NCBI GenBank assembly: GCA_001567485.1
Contig: JZRA01000066.1
Location: 1 to 34,995 of the forward strand
Direction: 5' to 3'
Length of the DNA stretch: 34,995 nucleotides
Source: Chloroflexi bacterium OLB13
GTDB taxonomy: Bacteria; Chloroflexota; Anaerolineae; Aggregatilineales; Phototrophicaceae
Part shown: positions 33,339 to 34,995 of the stretch, one piece after another
Layout: each line of letters starts with the position of its first letter
Numbering within the stretch: position 1 is the first letter of the stretch
The notes under the pieces: model-generated
Seen by the model: only the letters and a program-made list of their open reading frames with translations
Database searches by the model: none
What the model was told of the DNA's origin: nothing
Program-made: the position numbers and the translations under genes

Positions 33339-34841
33339 TTACAGGGCGGCGCGTACCTGATTCACCAGCGCGATGAACTGTTCGCGGTTGCCATAGAGCA
33401 GACCGCCGAGTTCCATCAGGATAAATTTGTGCTCGGCGCCGTCACGCAGCGTGATCTTGACGACCGGGTTCACGAACAGCACGGTATCGCGCCGGATATC
33501 CACGATGTCCCGCAGCGAAAAGCCGATGTCGGCGCGGTTGATGACCGCCATCACCGGCGCGGGCATCAGGATACGCTGATTGGTCAAATAGAGCGTGCGC
33601 TGCGCCCACATCATGCTGCTGTACAGATTGATGCCGTGCTGGCTGAGGACGTGTTCGCCGGGCAGCAGCGTGAGTCCGGCCGCCTGTTGGACAGCACCGA
33701 CAAACAAGGCGTCAAGCTCGTCGGTCTCGGTGGGCGAGGGCATGCGCACGGGCGGTGTTTCACGCACGGACGGACTGCGGGTCATCTTTTCGTATTCGGA
33801 CTGTGCCGCACGGACGATGTCGGGCCGAACCATGCCGGTCGATTCGCGGACTTGGCGGGTCGGCAGGCCCAATTCGGGCGCGAGTTTGGCCGGATCGCCG
33901 TAGTCGGGCGCGTGCTGCCACAACTGGTCGAGCTGATGCTTGGCGGAAGCAATGTCGCCGCTGTTGTAGAGGCTGAGCGCCTCTTTGTACAGCCACGCGA
34001 ACGACTGGTTATGCTTGGCGAGTTCCAGCCCTTTGTGTGCGCGCGGATCGCCGTTGGTTTCGGTGACCATGGCGTTCCACGCGGCGATCTCAAGGCCCCA
34101 CTCGCCTTCGAGCCGTGCCTGATACGCGATCTTCTTGAGGCGCTCGATCCACACCTCGGTGCGCTTGCGCAGCAGTTCCGGCATACGGTTGGCGATGAAG
34201 TTATTACGGTAGGTCGGGTTAGCGTCGATGATGCGATGGAACAGATCGGTGGCGCGGTCGAGCTGACCGGCGACCTCGGCCTTCACGGCGCGACGATACA
34301 GGTCGTCCAACTGCGCGTCGGATTTCGGCGTGGGCCGCCGCATCTCGATAGCGCCGGCCGGCTTCAGCACGATGGGCGAGTCGTCGGCGAACTTGACATC
34401 GCTGGGGCGCGGCGGAGGCGCATCGGTCGGCAGATCCATCAGGTGATCGACCAGCAGGGCAAGCCGCTGCGGATAGCTCGGCTCGCCACGGAAGTCGAAC
34501 CAGTGGATGCTGTCGGCCAAGATTTCCTGAGGCACGCCAGATGGACAGTCGCGCAGCAGCAGCACGTAGATCGGCCGGCCGATCGCCACCGCGTAGCGAT
34601 ATTCCCAGCCGACATACGGAGAAGCGGCCGCATCAGGCGTGAGCACCAGCACGAGCGCATGGGCACGGTCGATGGCGATTTGCAGCTCGCGACGCCAGTT
34701 GGCCCCACCGCGCGAGGCCAAATCCCGCCGGTCGAGCCACGTATCGAAGCCGCGCACGCGCAGATCGACCTCAAGCCGGTCGACAAAGGCGCTGTCTACC
34801 CGCTTGTAACTGATGAACAGCGACAGCGGTTGATCGGGCAT
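33339..34841 (-). CDS. TIR domain protein with helical repeats and C-terminal PH/GRAM-like domain
   Basis: A 500-residue three-part protein. Residues 5-135 are a TIR domain: LFISYKRVDSAFVDRLEVDLR, the WLDRRDL loop, and SPYVGWEYRYAVAIGRPIYVLLL, where E80 corresponds to the catalytic Glu of NAD-cleaving bacterial TIRs. A Pro-rich linker leads to helical, TPR-like repeats (about 175-320: LYRRAVKAEVAGQLDRATDLFHRII, ALSLYNSGDIASAKHQLDQLWQ). Residues 392-498 form a GRAM/PH-like beta domain (LLPGEHVLSQHGINLY, QRTLYLTNQRILMPAP, VVKITLRDGAEHKFILMELG). The layout suggests signal or protein binding by the repeats, membrane or lipid contact by the tail, and NAD-linked output. The ribosome site GAGGA overlaps the TAG of the upstream gene, so they are an operon. 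An immune or cell-death role is an inference. Confidence 0.8.
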   Translation of the reverse strand: MPDQPLSLFISYKRVDSAFVDRLEVDLRVRGFDTWLDRRDLASRGGANWRRELQIAIDRAHALVLVLTPDAAASPYVGWEYRYAVAIGRPIYVLLLRDCPSGVPQEILADSIHWFDFRGEPSYPQRLALLVDHLMDLPTDAPPPRPSDVKFADDSPIVLKPAGAIEMRRPTPKSDAQLDDLYRRAVKAEVAGQLDRATDLFHRIIDANPTYRNNFIANRMPELLRKRTEVWIERLKKIAYQARLEGEWGLEIAAWNAMVTETNGDPRAHKGLELAKHNQSFAWLYKEALSLYNSGDIASAKHQLDQLWQHAPDYGDPAKLAPELGLPTRQVRESTGMVRPDIVRAAQSEYEKMTRSPSVRETPPVRMPSPTETDELDALFVGAVQQAAGLTLLPGEHVLSQHGINLYSSMMWAQRTLYLTNQRILMPAPVMAVINRADIGFSLRDIVDIRRDTVLFVNPVVKITLRDGAEHKFILMELGGLLYGNREQFIALVNQVRAAL

Positions 34842-34850
34842 CGGAGTCCT

Positions 34851-34994
34851 CTATTTGCCTACAGCGCGGCGTTTGATGAAGTACGCGACGACCAGACCGA
34901 CGATCAGCCCGCCGACCGCGAACGGGAAGGTGTAATCGGGGCAGATGAGCGCGTCAGAGAAGTCGAAGAAACACTGGTCGAGTGGAGAGGCTTC
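34851..34994 (-). CDS. C-terminal part of a membrane-anchored protein, cut by the window edge
   Basis: The last 47 codons of a gene entering from beyond the window. The end has a soluble, Cys-containing stretch (DQCFFDFSDALICPDYT), one transmembrane helix (FPFAVGGLIVGLVVAYFI) and a basic cytoplasmic stop (KRRAVGK). This topology places the main part outside the cytoplasm or in a preceding membrane domain. The stop TAG is 9 bases before the TIR gene start and overlaps its ribosome site, so the two are probably co-expressed. No family can be assigned from this fragment. Confidence 0.55.
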   Translation of the reverse strand, partial: EASPLDQCFFDFSDALICPDYTFPFAVGGLIVGLVVAYFIKRRAVGK

Positions 34995-34995
34995 C

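Overview
The window looks like a high-GC bacterial chromosome segment, most likely from the Chloroflexota (Anaerolineae-like). The clues are gene content rather than any marker gene: a GT39-like membrane glycosyltransferase, an ArsA ATPase with an HSP20-like tail next to an ABC1 kinase, a one-piece receiver/histidine kinase, AI-2E-type permeases, a TIR protein with a PH-like tail, and intergenic heptad repeats. No rRNA, tRNA, CRISPR array, transposase or phage gene was seen, so the phylum is an inference.

Layout. 0.1-3.0 kb: a broken membrane glycosyltransferase convergent with an MTA/SAH deaminase-type amidohydrolase. 3.3-4.5 kb: a dual-specificity phosphatase overlapping a small sulfotransferase. 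4.5-9.1 kb, minus strand: AI-2E family permease, ClpB-like ATPase with a degenerate first ATPase module, and GNAT protein. 9.4-13.4 kb, plus strand: cysteine-containing lipoprotein, ArsA/Get3-type ATPase, ABC1 kinase. 13.6-14.7 kb, minus: cystathionine gamma-synthase-type PLP enzyme. 15.0-19.0 kb, plus: a ferric iron ABC importer (binding protein, fused permease, ATPase) behind a promoter filled with palindromes. 19.1-23.1 kb, plus: M29 aminopeptidase, membrane protein and S9 peptidase. 23.2-24.4 kb, minus: receiver/histidine kinase, divergent from tryptophan 2,3-dioxygenase (24.5-25.3 kb). 25.7-27.6 kb, minus: zinc-ribbon protein and xylulokinase. 27.9-31.9 kb, minus: a lower-GC sugar-nucleotide operon (acyltransferase, aminotransferase, glycosyltransferase, 3-dehydrogenase) that fits the UDP-2,3-diacetamido-uronic acid pathway. 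31.9-33.2 kb, minus: methyltransferase and FMN-binding oxidase. 33.3 kb to the end, minus: TIR-helical-PH protein behind the tail of a membrane protein that runs off the window.

Two patterns cut across genes. First, six otherwise intact genes each carry one single-base frameshift, and most can be repaired by changing the length of a short run of identical bases. Residual sequencing error is more likely than six pseudogenes, so these genes are described as whole units. Second, several intergenic gaps hold tracts with a 7-base period anchored on AG (or CT on the other strand), in both orientations. The best candidates for new biology are the TIR-PH protein with its membrane neighbour, the ClpB-like ATPase, the heptad repeats and the iron operon control region.
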